Shown: positions 8,365-16,871 of the stretch, piece after piece
Layout of the letters: every line of letters begins with the position of its first letter
Numbering within the stretch: the first letter of the stretch is position 1
Source: Streptomyces sp. NBC_01478
GTDB taxonomy: Bacteria > Actinomycetota > Actinomycetes > Streptomycetales > Streptomycetaceae
Assembly: GCF_036227225.1 (NCBI RefSeq)
Contig: NZ_CP109444.1
Span: 3,701,501 to 3,765,500, forward strand
DNA: 64,000 nucleotides
Direction of reading: 5' to 3'
Made by a program: the position numbers and the translations under genes
The notes under the pieces: generated by a model
The model's database searches: none
Seen by the model: the letters and a program-made list of their open reading frames with translations, nothing else
What the model was told of the DNA's origin: nothing

Positions 8365-9399
8365 ATGACGTCCACGGGGCAGGTCCACGACCACGGCGGC
8401 GGTGTTCGTTCCATCGAAGTCCCCATCCCCGACAACCCACTGGGGACCACCCTCGTCTACGTCGTCGACACCGACCGCGGGCCGGTCCTGGTCGACACGG
8501 GCTGGGACGACCCCACGTCGTGGGACACGCTGGTCGAGGGGCTCGCGGCCTGCGGTACGGAGGTCGGCGAGGTCCATGGCGTGGTCATCACCCACCATCA
8601 CCCCGACCACCACGGCCTGTCGGGGCGGGTGCGCGAGGCGTCCGGGGCGTGGCTGGCGATGCACGCGGCGGACACGGCGATCGTCCGGCGGGCCCGTTCG
8701 ACCGAACCGGGCCGCTGGCTGGCGTACATGACCGCGAAGCTCACGGCGGCCGGCGCCCCCGAGGAGCACCTCGCGCCGCTGCGCGCCGCCCGCCCGCGCA
8801 GCGTGCCGGGGCTCGCGCCCGCCCTGCCCGACCGCGAGATCGTCCCCGGCGAGCTCCTCGACCTGGCCGGCCGCAAGTTGCGCGCGATCTGGACCCCGGG
8901 CCACACGCCCGGGCACGTCTGCCTGCATCTGGAGGAGGCGCACCCGGCCCAACTCCCGGGCCACGGGCGGCTGTTCTCCGGCGATCACCTGCTCCCCGAG
9001 ATCACCCCGCACATCGGCCTCTACGAGGACCCGGACGACACCACGATCGCCGACCCGCTCGGCGACTACCTCGACTCCCTGGAGCGCATCGGCCGGCTCG
9101 CCCCCGCCGAGGTGCTGCCGGCCCACCAGCACACCTTCACCGACGCGCCCGGCCGCGTACGGGAGTTGCTCACCCACCACGAGGACCGGCTGACCGGCCT
9201 CCTCGCCCTGCTGTCGGAGCCGCTCACCGCCTGGCAGGTCGCGGAGCGGATGGAGTGGAACCGTCCCTGGGCCCAAATCCCCTACCAGTCACGGAACATC
9301 GCGGTGTCCGAAGCGGAGGCGCATGTGCGGCGACTGGTGAAACTGGGGCAGGCGGAGGTCGTGACGGGGACCGATCCGGTGACGTACGTGGCGGTGTGA
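8365..9399 (+). CDS. Metallo-beta-lactamase-fold hydrolase
   Basis: A 344-residue MBL-fold protein. It has the metal motif HHHPDHHG, then TPGHTPGHVCLHLEE with a further His, and SGDHLLPEITPHIG supplying the bridging Asp region. The ATG at 8365 follows GGGGAGTCC; an upstream ATG at 8320 has no ribosome binding site. A C-terminal extension of about 60 residues (LTAWQVAERMEWNRPW, then EAEAHVRRLVKLGQ) resembles the winged-helix tail of LACTB2-like MBL proteins. It is divergent from the aldehyde dehydrogenase-ferredoxin operon, suggesting a shared promoter region and related role, possibly as a thioesterase or lactonase. Substrate unknown. Confidence 0.87.
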   Translation: MTSTGQVHDHGGGVRSIEVPIPDNPLGTTLVYVVDTDRGPVLVDTGWDDPTSWDTLVEGLAACGTEVGEVHGVVITHHHPDHHGLSGRVREASGAWLAMHAADTAIVRRARSTEPGRWLAYMTAKLTAAGAPEEHLAPLRAARPRSVPGLAPALPDREIVPGELLDLAGRKLRAIWTPGHTPGHVCLHLEEAHPAQLPGHGRLFSGDHLLPEITPHIGLYEDPDDTTIADPLGDYLDSLERIGRLAPAEVLPAHQHTFTDAPGRVRELLTHHEDRLTGLLALLSEPLTAWQVAERMEWNRPWAQIPYQSRNIAVSEAEAHVRRLVKLGQAEVVTGTDPVTYVAV

Positions 9400-9457
9400 G
9401 TCCCCGACTCCCCGTCCCCAACTCCCCTTCACCGGCCCCCCGTTCACCCGCTCCCCG

Positions 9458-11689
9458 TCACCGACCGCCCGGCCAGACCGTCGCGTACGTGATTCCCTCG
9501 TCGTACGACATGGCCAGGCCCGCCCGGTATCCCTTCTCGTAGGCGTTGTCGCCGAGGTGTTCGCGGACGCGGAGTTCGCAGGTGCGGCGGGTGGCAATGA
9601 GGTCGGGTGAGTCCATCTGGGCGCGGCCGGTGAGGTCCCAGAGGCGGGTGCCGATGCCCAGGAGGCGGGCGGCGCGGTGGGCGTCCCCGGCGGTGACGAC
9701 GGCGGCGGCCAGGAGGTCGAGGGACATGGCGGCGCCGACGGTGTTGTGCAGCAGGGCGTGGCCCGCGACGGAGGTGCGGGCGCCGCGCACCGCGGCCGGC
9801 AGGTCGCCGTACGCCAGGTCGGCCTGGGCGATGAGGTAGTCGGCGAAGGCCCCGCACCAGTACTCGCCCTGTTTCCGGCTGGCGCCCCGTACCTCGTCGG
9901 CGACCTCACGGCCGCGTTCGTACTCGCCGCGCAGCACATGCGCGAGGGACAGCGCGAGCCGCGCCTGGAGCTGGGCGGCGCCGAACGCGTCGTCCTGTAT
10001 GGGGAGTCGGGGTGCGGCGGCGAGGACGTCGATCGCCTCGGCCTGCCGGCCGGTGAGAGCCAGTTGGCCGCCCCTGAGGTAGACGGCGGCGACCATGGCG
10101 ACCGGGGAACCCTGTTCGCGGGCCGCGTCGGCGCAGCGCACCGCCCAGTTGGCCGCCGCCTCCTGGTCGCCCTGGAGGATGGCGACCGCGCCGCGCGACC
10201 ACAGGGCGAGGGTGCGGCCGTGGCCGGGCGGCGGGTCGGCGGCGAGGGCCTGGTCGAGGCAGTGCCGGGCCTCGCGGAGGTAGCCGCAGTGCCGCCACAG
10301 GAACCCGACATGGCCCGCCATCTCCACGGCCGCCGTCCGGTCCGGTTCGGCGAGCGCGCTCTCGACGGCCGCCCGGAAGTTGGCGTGTTCGCTCAACACC
10401 CGTTCGCACCAGGCGACTTGCCGTCCGGTGTTCCACTCGGCGCAGCCCTGGTGGGCGAGCCGCGCGTAGTGCTCGCGGTGCCGGCGTCGTACGGCGCGTT
10501 CCTCGCCGAGCGCGTACAGCCAGTCGGTGCCGTACTCGCGCACGGTGTCGAGCATCCGGTAGCGGGCCGAGATGACGGGGTCGGGCAGGACGATGGACTG
10601 GGCGACGAGCCGGGAGAGCAGCCCGGGGATCCGTTCCGGGGCCAACGGGCCGCCCGCGCACACCTGTTGGGCGGTCTCCGCGCAGAATCCGCCGGTGAAG
10701 ACGGACAGCCGCGCCCACAGCAGGCGTTCGAGGGGGGCGCAGAGTTCATGGCTCCAGCCGATGGCGGTGCGCAACGTCCGGTGCCGGGGCGGGCGTTCAC
10801 CGGGGGCGGAGGTCAACAGGTCGAGGGGAGACGGCACATCGGAGGATGCGGGCCGGTCGGGAGGTGAGGGCAGGCGTTCGCCGAGCCGGGCGTGGAGCTG
10901 GTCGAGGGTGAGGTCGGCGAGGCGGGCGGCGGCGAGTTCGAGGGCGAGGGGGATGCCGTCCAGGCGACGGCAGACCGCGGCGGCGGTGGCGCGGGCGGCC
11001 GGGTCGTCCTCGCGGAGCGGGCGTCCGGCGGCCGCGGCGCGCTCGGCGAACAGGGTGACGGCGTCACCGGCGGCGGCGAGGTCACCGGCAGCGGCGGTGT
11101 CACCACCATGGGCCGTGCCGCCGTCCACCGGCAGCGGTGCGAGGTGGAGCACCTCCTCGCCGGGCAGCGCGAGCCGTTCCCGGCTGGTGACAAGGACGCG
11201 CAGGTCGGGCAGCCGGGCCAGCAGGGCGGCGGCGACCTTGGCACAGTCGGCGAGGAGATGTTCGCAGGAGTCGAGGACGAGCAACAGCCTTCTGCCGTGG
11301 GCCCATTCGGCGATGACGTCGATCACCGGGCGGGTCGACCGGTCGGCGAGCCGGAGGGTCTCCATGACGGCGAGGTCCACTATTCCGACGGCGTGCAGGG
11401 ACGAGAGTTCGGTCAGCCAGACCCCGTCCGGGTAGGCGTCCCCGACCTCCGCCGCCGCGCGCAGGGCGAGCCGGGTCTTCCCGACCCCGCCGACGCCGAC
11501 CACGCTCACCAGCCGGGCCGCCGGACCGACACCCGAGCCCGGGCCCAAGCCCGGGCCTGGGCCTGGGTCCGGCTCCGGGTCCAACGCGGCCTTGAGCAGG
11601 GCGAGTTCGGCGCGCCGCCCGACGAAACTGTGTCTCTCGGGCGGCAGATTCCCGAGGTTCCCGCGGTTCGGGTGAGTCGTGTCCGGCAC
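9458..11689 (-). CDS. STAND/AfsR-like ATPase without a DNA-binding domain
   Basis: A 743-residue ATPase related to the LuxR/SARP signalling proteins. It begins at a GTG with ERHSFVGRRAEL, then a Pro-Gly linker (PDPGPGPGLGPGSG), P-loop VVGVGGVGKTRLALR, Walker B RRLLLVLDSCEHLL and the sensor region LVTSRERLALPGEEVLHL. A helical repeat region follows from about residue 350. The protein stops at TYATVWPGGR, where many relatives continue into a LuxR helix-turn-helix; no winged helix is present at the N-terminus either. It may therefore act through a partner. The upstream ribosome binding site is weak. Confidence 0.85.
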   Translation of the reverse strand: MPDTTHPNRGNLGNLPPERHSFVGRRAELALLKAALDPEPDPGPGPGLGPGSGVGPAARLVSVVGVGGVGKTRLALRAAAEVGDAYPDGVWLTELSSLHAVGIVDLAVMETLRLADRSTRPVIDVIAEWAHGRRLLLVLDSCEHLLADCAKVAAALLARLPDLRVLVTSRERLALPGEEVLHLAPLPVDGGTAHGGDTAAAGDLAAAGDAVTLFAERAAAAGRPLREDDPAARATAAAVCRRLDGIPLALELAAARLADLTLDQLHARLGERLPSPPDRPASSDVPSPLDLLTSAPGERPPRHRTLRTAIGWSHELCAPLERLLWARLSVFTGGFCAETAQQVCAGGPLAPERIPGLLSRLVAQSIVLPDPVISARYRMLDTVREYGTDWLYALGEERAVRRRHREHYARLAHQGCAEWNTGRQVAWCERVLSEHANFRAAVESALAEPDRTAAVEMAGHVGFLWRHCGYLREARHCLDQALAADPPPGHGRTLALWSRGAVAILQGDQEAAANWAVRCADAAREQGSPVAMVAAVYLRGGQLALTGRQAEAIDVLAAAPRLPIQDDAFGAAQLQARLALSLAHVLRGEYERGREVADEVRGASRKQGEYWCGAFADYLIAQADLAYGDLPAAVRGARTSVAGHALLHNTVGAAMSLDLLAAAVVTAGDAHRAARLLGIGTRLWDLTGRAQMDSPDLIATRRTCELRVREHLGDNAYEKGYRAGLAMSYDEGITYATVWPGGR

Positions 11690-11791
11690 GAGGCCCAGTG
11701 TGTCCGTAGGTCACGGACGCCATGCGCGGGTCCAGGAACGCGGTCCACGGCTGCTCGAAAGAGTCGCAGGAGTGCGGGATCCGCTGTTCTT

Positions 11792-12532
11792 TCAGATCAT
11801 TTGCGGGCCCAGCTTGAGCAGGAGGTCGGCCAGCTCGCCCGGCACGGTGATCATGCAGTCGTGGCCGGTCTCCAGTTCCCACACCTGTGCCGGGGTGCCG
11901 TTGGGCTGGGTCGCGGGGACCGGGCGCCGCTCGTAGCCTTCCCGCTCGCTGACGCCCACGCAGTGGATGTGGGTTCGGGGGACGGCGTGCACGGCGGGGT
12001 TGTCCAGTCGGACCGGCTGCTGGAGGCAGAGCACCGGCTCGTCCGTCAGCAGAGTACGCAGCCAGGCGACGTCCGCCGGGTCGGTGACCCCGAACAGGCC
12101 GTCGGGCGGCGGCAGTTCGGGCAGCGGCGGAATCCGCCAGTCGGTGCCGGACCGTGCGGCGAGGTCGATCAGCGTCTGGCTCACGGGCATGACGTCGGTC
12201 ACGCACTCGCCGTCCTCAGGAACCATCGCGTCGAGGTAGACCAGGTGGGCGATCCGGTCCGGGACCCGGTTGGCCGCGGACGAGACGACCATCCCGGCGT
12301 AACTGTGTCCCACGAGGACCACCTCGGTGAGCCCCTCCTCGACGATCAGCCCGACGACGTCGTCGACGTACGTGTCGAGGCCGACCTCGCGGCTGAGCAG
12401 ATGTGCCTTGTCGCCGTGGCCGGTCAGCGACGGCGCGAACACCCGGTGCCCGGCCGCCGTCAGCAGCGGGACCACCCGCTCCCAGCACTCTCCGCTGTGC
12501 CAGGAACCGTGCACCAGTAAGTAGGTGGACAT
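11792..12532 (-). CDS. Alpha/beta hydrolase
   Basis: A 246-residue cytoplasmic hydrolase. MSTYLLVHGSWHSGECWERV carries the oxyanion HGSWH motif. The nucleophile Ser77 lies in VGHSYAG, and His224 in ETGHDCMI completes a plausible triad. The pattern matches short plant-SABP2/EstC-like esterases common in Streptomyces. The ATG at 12532 is followed by a standard N-terminus; earlier in-frame codons lack homology. It sits divergently from the remnant of an XRE regulator gene, the usual partner of such hydrolases. Substrate unknown. Confidence 0.88.
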   Translation of the reverse strand: MSTYLLVHGSWHSGECWERVVPLLTAAGHRVFAPSLTGHGDKAHLLSREVGLDTYVDDVVGLIVEEGLTEVVLVGHSYAGMVVSSAANRVPDRIAHLVYLDAMVPEDGECVTDVMPVSQTLIDLAARSGTDWRIPPLPELPPPDGLFGVTDPADVAWLRTLLTDEPVLCLQQPVRLDNPAVHAVPRTHIHCVGVSEREGYERRPVPATQPNGTPAQVWELETGHDCMITVPGELADLLLKLGPQMI

Positions 12533-12700
12533 GGCTGTCGCTCCTCGTCTCTCGTCGTGGTGGCCGGAGCCGCAGATCGGCACGCCCTCGATCGGCCACC
12601 GGTCATGCTGCCCACCCGGGCACCGCCGCAGTCAGGGCCCCGCGATCCTGGGGGCACCAGGACCAGGCGGGCGCGCGACCTCGCGAACTACGGTGAGGAG

Positions 12701-12782
12701 ATGCCGGACGAACCGAACCCGCTGGGCGAGTACGTGCGCGCCCGCCGCGAACTCGTCACCCGCGAGCAGGCCGGCGTGCGAG
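12701..12782 (+). pseudogene. Remnant of an XRE/MmyB-type regulator gene
   Basis: An ATG after GGTGAGGAG opens MPDEPNPLGEYVRARRELVT, then REQAGV. This is the stereotyped N-terminus of MmyB-like XRE regulators, which should continue into a full helix-turn-helix (LRREEVA motif) and a ligand-binding domain of about 200 residues. Here the similarity ends after about 26 codons; nothing downstream before 12948 resembles the rest. It is probably a deletion derivative of the regulator that once controlled the divergent alpha/beta hydrolase. The rest of 12533-12947 holds no gene that I can support. Confidence 0.65.
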
Positions 12783-12947
12783 GCCGCACCCAAGCACATC
12801 GACCACCCCCAGCGACCCGGACGCCGACCACCGGCCGTCACCGCGGCACAACCCACGCCGCTCTCCTGGGAGTTGGCGGCACGGACAAGGCGGGCGAAGC
12901 GCCGGCCGGTTAGCCTGCCGTACGACACATCGGGGAGCGGGGGTGCG

Positions 12948-14168
12948 ATGACAGCCGACGTGCGTCCGTTCACCGAGGCCGCCGAGGGTACGGGGCCGGC
13001 GGAACTGGACTACCGGGGGCCGCAGGGCTGGGCCACGGTGGTCCACCGGGCCCATGTGGGAAGCTTCGCCCTCCTCGGCGGCGACGGCACCGACCTGGTC
13101 CGGGAGTTCGAGTCCGAGCCGTGCCGTACGGAGGAGCCGCGCACCTGGGAGTACCGGGTGGGCCTGTCGGGGCCGCAGCGGCTGCGCGTCGAAACGGCCG
13201 AGCGGTGGTCGTTCTCCGTCACGCCGCTGGAGCAGGACGAGCCCGAGGACGGGGGAGTCTTCCGCCGCCGGGGGATCGGGAACCAGACGGTCGAGCTCCC
13301 CGAGCCGGACCCGCAGGGAGGGGCGATCCTCGAGTTCACCAAGATCGAGAGCGCTCGCCCCGCGCACCTGTTCCTCCGGCTGCACACGGACTTCGGCGAC
13401 CAGGCCTACTGGCCCGTCGGCAACGACGACCGTGCCAGGTTCCTGTTCGGCCACGACACCCCGGCCATCTGGTCGACGGCCGGGCGCGTCGAGGTCGCCA
13501 ACGCCGTCGGCTGCGAGTGGCGGCTGCGCGTACTGCCGTTGTCCGCGGCCCGCCCGCTGGAGGGCACCACCACCCGGGGAACCGGTGCGGAGGTCCTCGT
13601 CCACACAGGGGTGCCGGCCGCGCTCGCGCTGTGGTCCGTGTCGGACGCGGGAAGCAACCCCACGGTGCAGGTCCACGTGGAGTCACGCGACTACAAGGTG
13701 GACTTGTCCACCGCTCACCACCACGTCGCGGCCGGTGCGATCCTCGGACTCGGTCCCGGGCCGACGCTGCTCCAGACCAGGGGTGACGGAGGCTGGGACC
13801 TGCGTGTCACCCCGCTCGACAAGGTGCCCACCTTCGACGCGGGAATCACCGGCTCGGGTGGGGAGGTGGTCCGCTACACGGGGCCGCCCGTCACCGCACG
13901 GATCCTCACCAGGTCGTGGCACAAGTGGTCCGGCATGGTCTCGGTCCGCACCCTCACCCCCGAACTCGTCTGGCAGGACTGGGCCAACGCCAAGGGCGGC
14001 CTGCCGGGCCGGCTTCCGGGAGGGAGACTGAAACTGCTCCCCGGAATGGTGCTGGCGATCGACGGGCCCCATGACGGGTCCGACTGGCGGATCCGTCTCG
14101 GGATGGCCCGCGGTCTGGCATGGCGCAGAAACAGCTTCCGCACGAGGCCCGACCTCCCCGACCGCTGA
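12948..14168 (+). CDS. Hypothetical beta-repeat protein
   Basis: A 406-residue protein with no signal peptide or membrane segment. It appears to hold four tandem beta-rich modules of roughly 80-110 residues, each closing with a hydrophobic signature: WSFSVTPLEQ, WRLRVLPLSA, WDLRVTPLDK and DWRIRLGMA. Each also has a VxxTG-type strand (VLVHTGVPAA, VVRYTGPPVT). The ATG at 12948 follows GGGGAGCGGGGGTGCG. The modular beta structure suggests a binding or scaffold role, but I do not recognise the family. The gene ends 16 nt before the end of the convergent solute-binding protein gene. Confidence 0.8.
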   Translation: MTADVRPFTEAAEGTGPAELDYRGPQGWATVVHRAHVGSFALLGGDGTDLVREFESEPCRTEEPRTWEYRVGLSGPQRLRVETAERWSFSVTPLEQDEPEDGGVFRRRGIGNQTVELPEPDPQGGAILEFTKIESARPAHLFLRLHTDFGDQAYWPVGNDDRARFLFGHDTPAIWSTAGRVEVANAVGCEWRLRVLPLSAARPLEGTTTRGTGAEVLVHTGVPAALALWSVSDAGSNPTVQVHVESRDYKVDLSTAHHHVAAGAILGLGPGPTLLQTRGDGGWDLRVTPLDKVPTFDAGITGSGGEVVRYTGPPVTARILTRSWHKWSGMVSVRTLTPELVWQDWANAKGGLPGRLPGGRLKLLPGMVLAIDGPHDGSDWRIRLGMARGLAWRRNSFRTRPDLPDR

Positions 14169-14184
14169 CGCGGCTCGTGCGCCG

Positions 14185-15231
14185 TCAGTCGCGGTAGCGC
14201 GGCGCGGGCGGGAAGAAGTCCCCGTAGGGGCCCAACCACCGTTCGTGCAGGGCGCGGAGCGTGCCCGAGGCGCGCAGGTGGGCGAGCACGCCGTTGATGA
14301 AGCGGACGAGTTCCGGTGTCGTCTTCGAGACCGCGATCCCGTGCGGCTCGTAGGTGAACCGCGGTCCGGTGATACGGGTGGCGGGGTCCTGGGCGCTCAG
14401 TCCGGCGAGGACGTTGTCGGTGGTCGACACGGCGGCTACGTCGCCCTGTTGCAGTTGGAGGAGGCAGTCGGTCCAGTCGGCGACGGCCACCGGCCGCACC
14501 GCCGGGCGGGCGCGGCGCAGCTCGGTCAGTGAGGTGGTGCCCTGGGCCGTGCACACCTTCTGTCCGGCGAGATCGGCCAGGCTCTGCACCGGGGAGGTGT
14601 CGGTGACGAGGACGCGCTGGCCGGAGTCGAGGTAGTCGCTGCTGAACAGCACCTGTTCCATGCGCTCGCAGGTGATCGTCATGGAGTGGGCGACGAGGTC
14701 GACCTCGCCGCGCCGCAGTATCTCGATGCGCTGCGCGGACGGCACGGTCTTGAACTGCACCCGGTCCGGCCGCCCGAACAGGGCCCGGGAGATCTCTCGC
14801 ACCAGGTCGATGTCGAGCCCGTCCAGCAGTCCGGTGTCGGAGTTGCGATAGCCGAAGAGATACGTGTTCTGGTCCACGCCCACGATCAGCCGGCCGCGTG
14901 CGACGATCCGCGCCATCGCCGTACCGCTCGGCATCCTGCCGCCGGGCGTCGGCATGTGGGCCGGCGGTTTCAGCGACCGCAGTGGATCGCATGTGCCGCC
15001 GGCCGCCGCCGGCGCGCTCGCGGACGCGGACGCGCTGTCGGCGGGCGCGCTCTCCCCGGCGGGCGAACGGCGGTGCGGTGCGGCCGAGTTCGCACAGGAC
15101 ACCGTCAGCGTCATCGCGGCCAGCGACGCCACGACCACGGCAAGCAGTCGGCCGCGGCGCAACGGGGCCCGGCGGGTCCCCACGGCAGTCGGCAGCCCGC
15201 CCTCTTCTCCACGTGCCCGACGTTCCCTCAC
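14185..15231 (-). CDS. Glutamate/polar amino-acid ABC transporter-type substrate-binding lipoprotein
   Basis: A 348-residue family-3 solute-binding protein. The N-terminus is basic, followed by LLAVVVASLAAMTLTVSC with a lipobox cysteine at about residue 46 and an Ala/Ser-rich linker. The periplasmic-type domain contains LIVGVDQNTYLFGYRN, GLDIDLVREISRALFG and VAHSMTITCERMEQVLFSSD, all typical of glutamate-binding proteins. No permease or ATPase lies beside it, so it may serve a transporter elsewhere or act as a sensor. In other streptomycetes such orphan proteins accompany serine/threonine kinases, but none is present here. Confidence 0.87.
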   Translation of the reverse strand: MRERRARGEEGGLPTAVGTRRAPLRRGRLLAVVVASLAAMTLTVSCANSAAPHRRSPAGESAPADSASASASAPAAAGGTCDPLRSLKPPAHMPTPGGRMPSGTAMARIVARGRLIVGVDQNTYLFGYRNSDTGLLDGLDIDLVREISRALFGRPDRVQFKTVPSAQRIEILRRGEVDLVAHSMTITCERMEQVLFSSDYLDSGQRVLVTDTSPVQSLADLAGQKVCTAQGTTSLTELRRARPAVRPVAVADWTDCLLQLQQGDVAAVSTTDNVLAGLSAQDPATRITGPRFTYEPHGIAVSKTTPELVRFINGVLAHLRASGTLRALHERWLGPYGDFFPPAPRYRD

Positions 15232-15312
15232 ACTGCCTCGCAGTCCTCGGAACCCAGCCGAGGACGCCGTCCGGCGCCCTGGCCTGCCACACCCTCGTCC
15301 GCGGTGACGCGT

Positions 15313-16017
15313 TCACGTCGACTCGCGGTTCCCCTTGTCGCACGGAACACCATGCCGCGGCGGAAACGCCAGCGTTCGGACCAACTCCTCGGCCGCACCG
15401 AGGAGTTCGACCTCGCGCCCGGTCATCGTCGGATTGGCCGCCCGCCTCCGCCGGGCTTCCGCCAGCCCCGCCTCCGTGAGGCCGGCGGGATCGGCGAGGA
15501 GCGCGACGAGGACCGCGCGGGCCGGGGCGGCGATCGGCAGGTCGTCCACGGCGACCTGGGCGAGGATGACCGCGGAGAGACCCCAGTCCAGTCCGGGGTC
15601 GCCGTCCTCCGCGGTGCCCCAGTCGATGACGCGGGGACCGGCCGGGGTGAGCATCACGTTCTCCGGGTGGAGGTCGAGGTGCAGGACGCGGGTGCCGGGG
15701 CGCCGACCGGGGATGGCATGCAACTGCCGCAGCAGCGCGGCGAGTGCGGTCCCCGCCTCGTGCGGGCCGATCGCGCCCGCGGCGAAGGCCTCCAGCATGG
15801 TGGGCCCGGCCAGCCGTTCCATCACCAGGTCCGTACGCGAGTCCCCCGGCCGCACCACGGGCACGGGGTAGCCGTGCGCCCGTACGTGTTCCATCACCGC
15901 GCACTCGGCCGCCGCGTCCCCCCAGTCCTCCCGGTTGCGGCGCAGCACCCACGCCTCGTCGATCTCGTACACGTCCGCGGTACGGCCGGAGCCGATCAGT
16001 TTCCCCCTGGCTGGCAT
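15313..16017 (-). CDS. Aminoglycoside phosphotransferase-like kinase
   Basis: A 234-residue APH/choline-kinase-fold protein. The nucleotide-binding loop is IGSGRTADVYEID with VLRR as the likely Lys-equivalent strand. The catalytic loop HLDLHPENVML supplies Asp and Asn, and VIDWGTAEDG is the metal-binding DFG equivalent. It should phosphorylate a small hydroxylated molecule in the cytoplasm. The ATG at 16017 (MPARGKLIGSG) is chosen because the domain starts immediately after it. Whether it gives antibiotic resistance or handles a housekeeping metabolite is not evident. Confidence 0.85.
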   Translation of the reverse strand: MPARGKLIGSGRTADVYEIDEAWVLRRNREDWGDAAAECAVMEHVRAHGYPVPVVRPGDSRTDLVMERLAGPTMLEAFAAGAIGPHEAGTALAALLRQLHAIPGRRPGTRVLHLDLHPENVMLTPAGPRVIDWGTAEDGDPGLDWGLSAVILAQVAVDDLPIAAPARAVLVALLADPAGLTEAGLAEARRRRAANPTMTGREVELLGAAEELVRTLAFPPRHGVPCDKGNREST

Positions 16018-16101
16018 GGCCCAGAATCTAACCCCTGCGTAAGGCGGCGCGCACCGGCCGTCACGCGGGCGGTGAAGCACCCCACATGACGCACATCACC
16101 A

Positions 16102-16119
16102 ACTACTTGGATTAGTAGT
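16102..16119. promoter_or_regulatory. Dyad in the promoter region of the secreted lysozyme-fold gene
   Basis: ACTACT-N6-AGTAGT is an AT-rich perfect dyad in otherwise GC-rich DNA. It lies about 260 nt upstream of the secreted protein start and close to a plausible -35 TTGGAT. It may be an operator or part of a promoter; no regulator is identified. The region 16018-16381 otherwise holds a long leader, including a hairpin with GGCGCCGA/TCGGCGCC arms at about 16274-16307. Confidence 0.35.
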
Positions 16120-16381
16120 GTTTAGGCATGACATGTACGCGCCCCAAACACCCTCTGACCTGGGGCTTGAGAGCCACGTCACACAGTTCACCTTTCACCC
16201 ACATGCGACCACAACTAGTAAAAGGGGTCTTTGCGGACACGGATCGAGAGTGTTTCTCTGGAGCAGTCGCACGGCGCCGACGAGTCCTCACGGGCCTCGG
16301 CGCCGACGCATTGCCACCGCCGCGCACCGCGTGACACCGGCAGGCGTACGACGTCTCTGTCCCCGAAGAAACAGGTTCTCC

Positions 16382-16798
16382 GTGTCCGTCTCCCGCATCG
16401 TCGCTCGCATCGCCTCCCCGAAGAAGGCCCTGACCGCCGCCGCTCTGGCCGCCGCCACCACCGGTCTGGTGCTGACCTCGGCTCCCGCTCAGGCCGCGAC
16501 GACCTCCGCCTCCTCCGCTCAGTCGATCGCGCACAAGATGATCCCGAGCGCGGCGCAGTACAACGCGTTCAGCAAGATCGTCGAGCACGAGAGCGGCTGG
16601 AACGTCACCGCCACGAACTCCTCCTCCGGCGCCTACGGCCTGGTCCAGGCCCTCCCGGGCTCGAAGATGGCCTCGGCCGGCTCCGACTGGAAGACCAACG
16701 CCGCCACCCAGATCAAGTGGGGCCTGGACTACATGAACTCCCGCTACGGCTCCCCCACCGCGGCCTGGAGCTTCTGGCAGTCCAACGGCTGGTACTGA
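16382..16798 (+). CDS. Secreted transglycosylase SLT-like (lysozyme-fold) protein
   Basis: A 138-residue secreted wall-cleaving protein. A GTG start (VSVSRIVARIASPKKALTAA) begins a signal peptide ending near APAQA. The mature domain has ASAQSIAHKMI-type N-terminal helices, the catalytic Glu in IVEHESGWNVTATN, then SGAYGLVQALPGSKMASAG and a C-terminal WGLDYMNSRYGSP...WSFWQSNGWY. This is the compact SLT/resuscitation-factor-like fold used by Streptomyces to remodel peptidoglycan. The leader upstream is unusually long (over 200 nt from the dyad at 16102), which suggests RNA-level control, but I could not fit it to a known riboswitch. Confidence 0.85.
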   Translation: MSVSRIVARIASPKKALTAAALAAATTGLVLTSAPAQAATTSASSAQSIAHKMIPSAAQYNAFSKIVEHESGWNVTATNSSSGAYGLVQALPGSKMASAGSDWKTNAATQIKWGLDYMNSRYGSPTAAWSFWQSNGWY

Positions 16799-16825
16799 TC
16801 ACCGGCCCACACACGCACGCACGCG

Positions 16826-16859
16826 GCGGCGGCCCCCCGGCATTCCGGGGGGCCGCCGC
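16826..16859. terminator. Strong hairpin terminator
   Basis: Perfect 15-bp arms (GCGGCGGCCCCCCGG and its complement) surround a 4-nt CATT loop, 27 nt after the lysozyme-fold gene stop. It separates this gene from the DUF1275 remnant. Confidence 0.85.
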
Positions 16860-16871
16860 TACATTGCGTTC

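Noticed and set aside
13874..15952. Long minus-strand open frame across the beta-repeat, SBP and kinase genes
   Set aside because: Arg/Pro/Gly-rich low-complexity translation antisense or out of frame with recognised domains; a high-GC shadow.
16170..16381. ydaO (c-di-AMP) riboswitch upstream of the lysozyme-fold gene
   Set aside because: The conserved GCTAACCTC-type 3' end and GGGG(A)ACC junction strands are not present; only a simple hairpin is visible.
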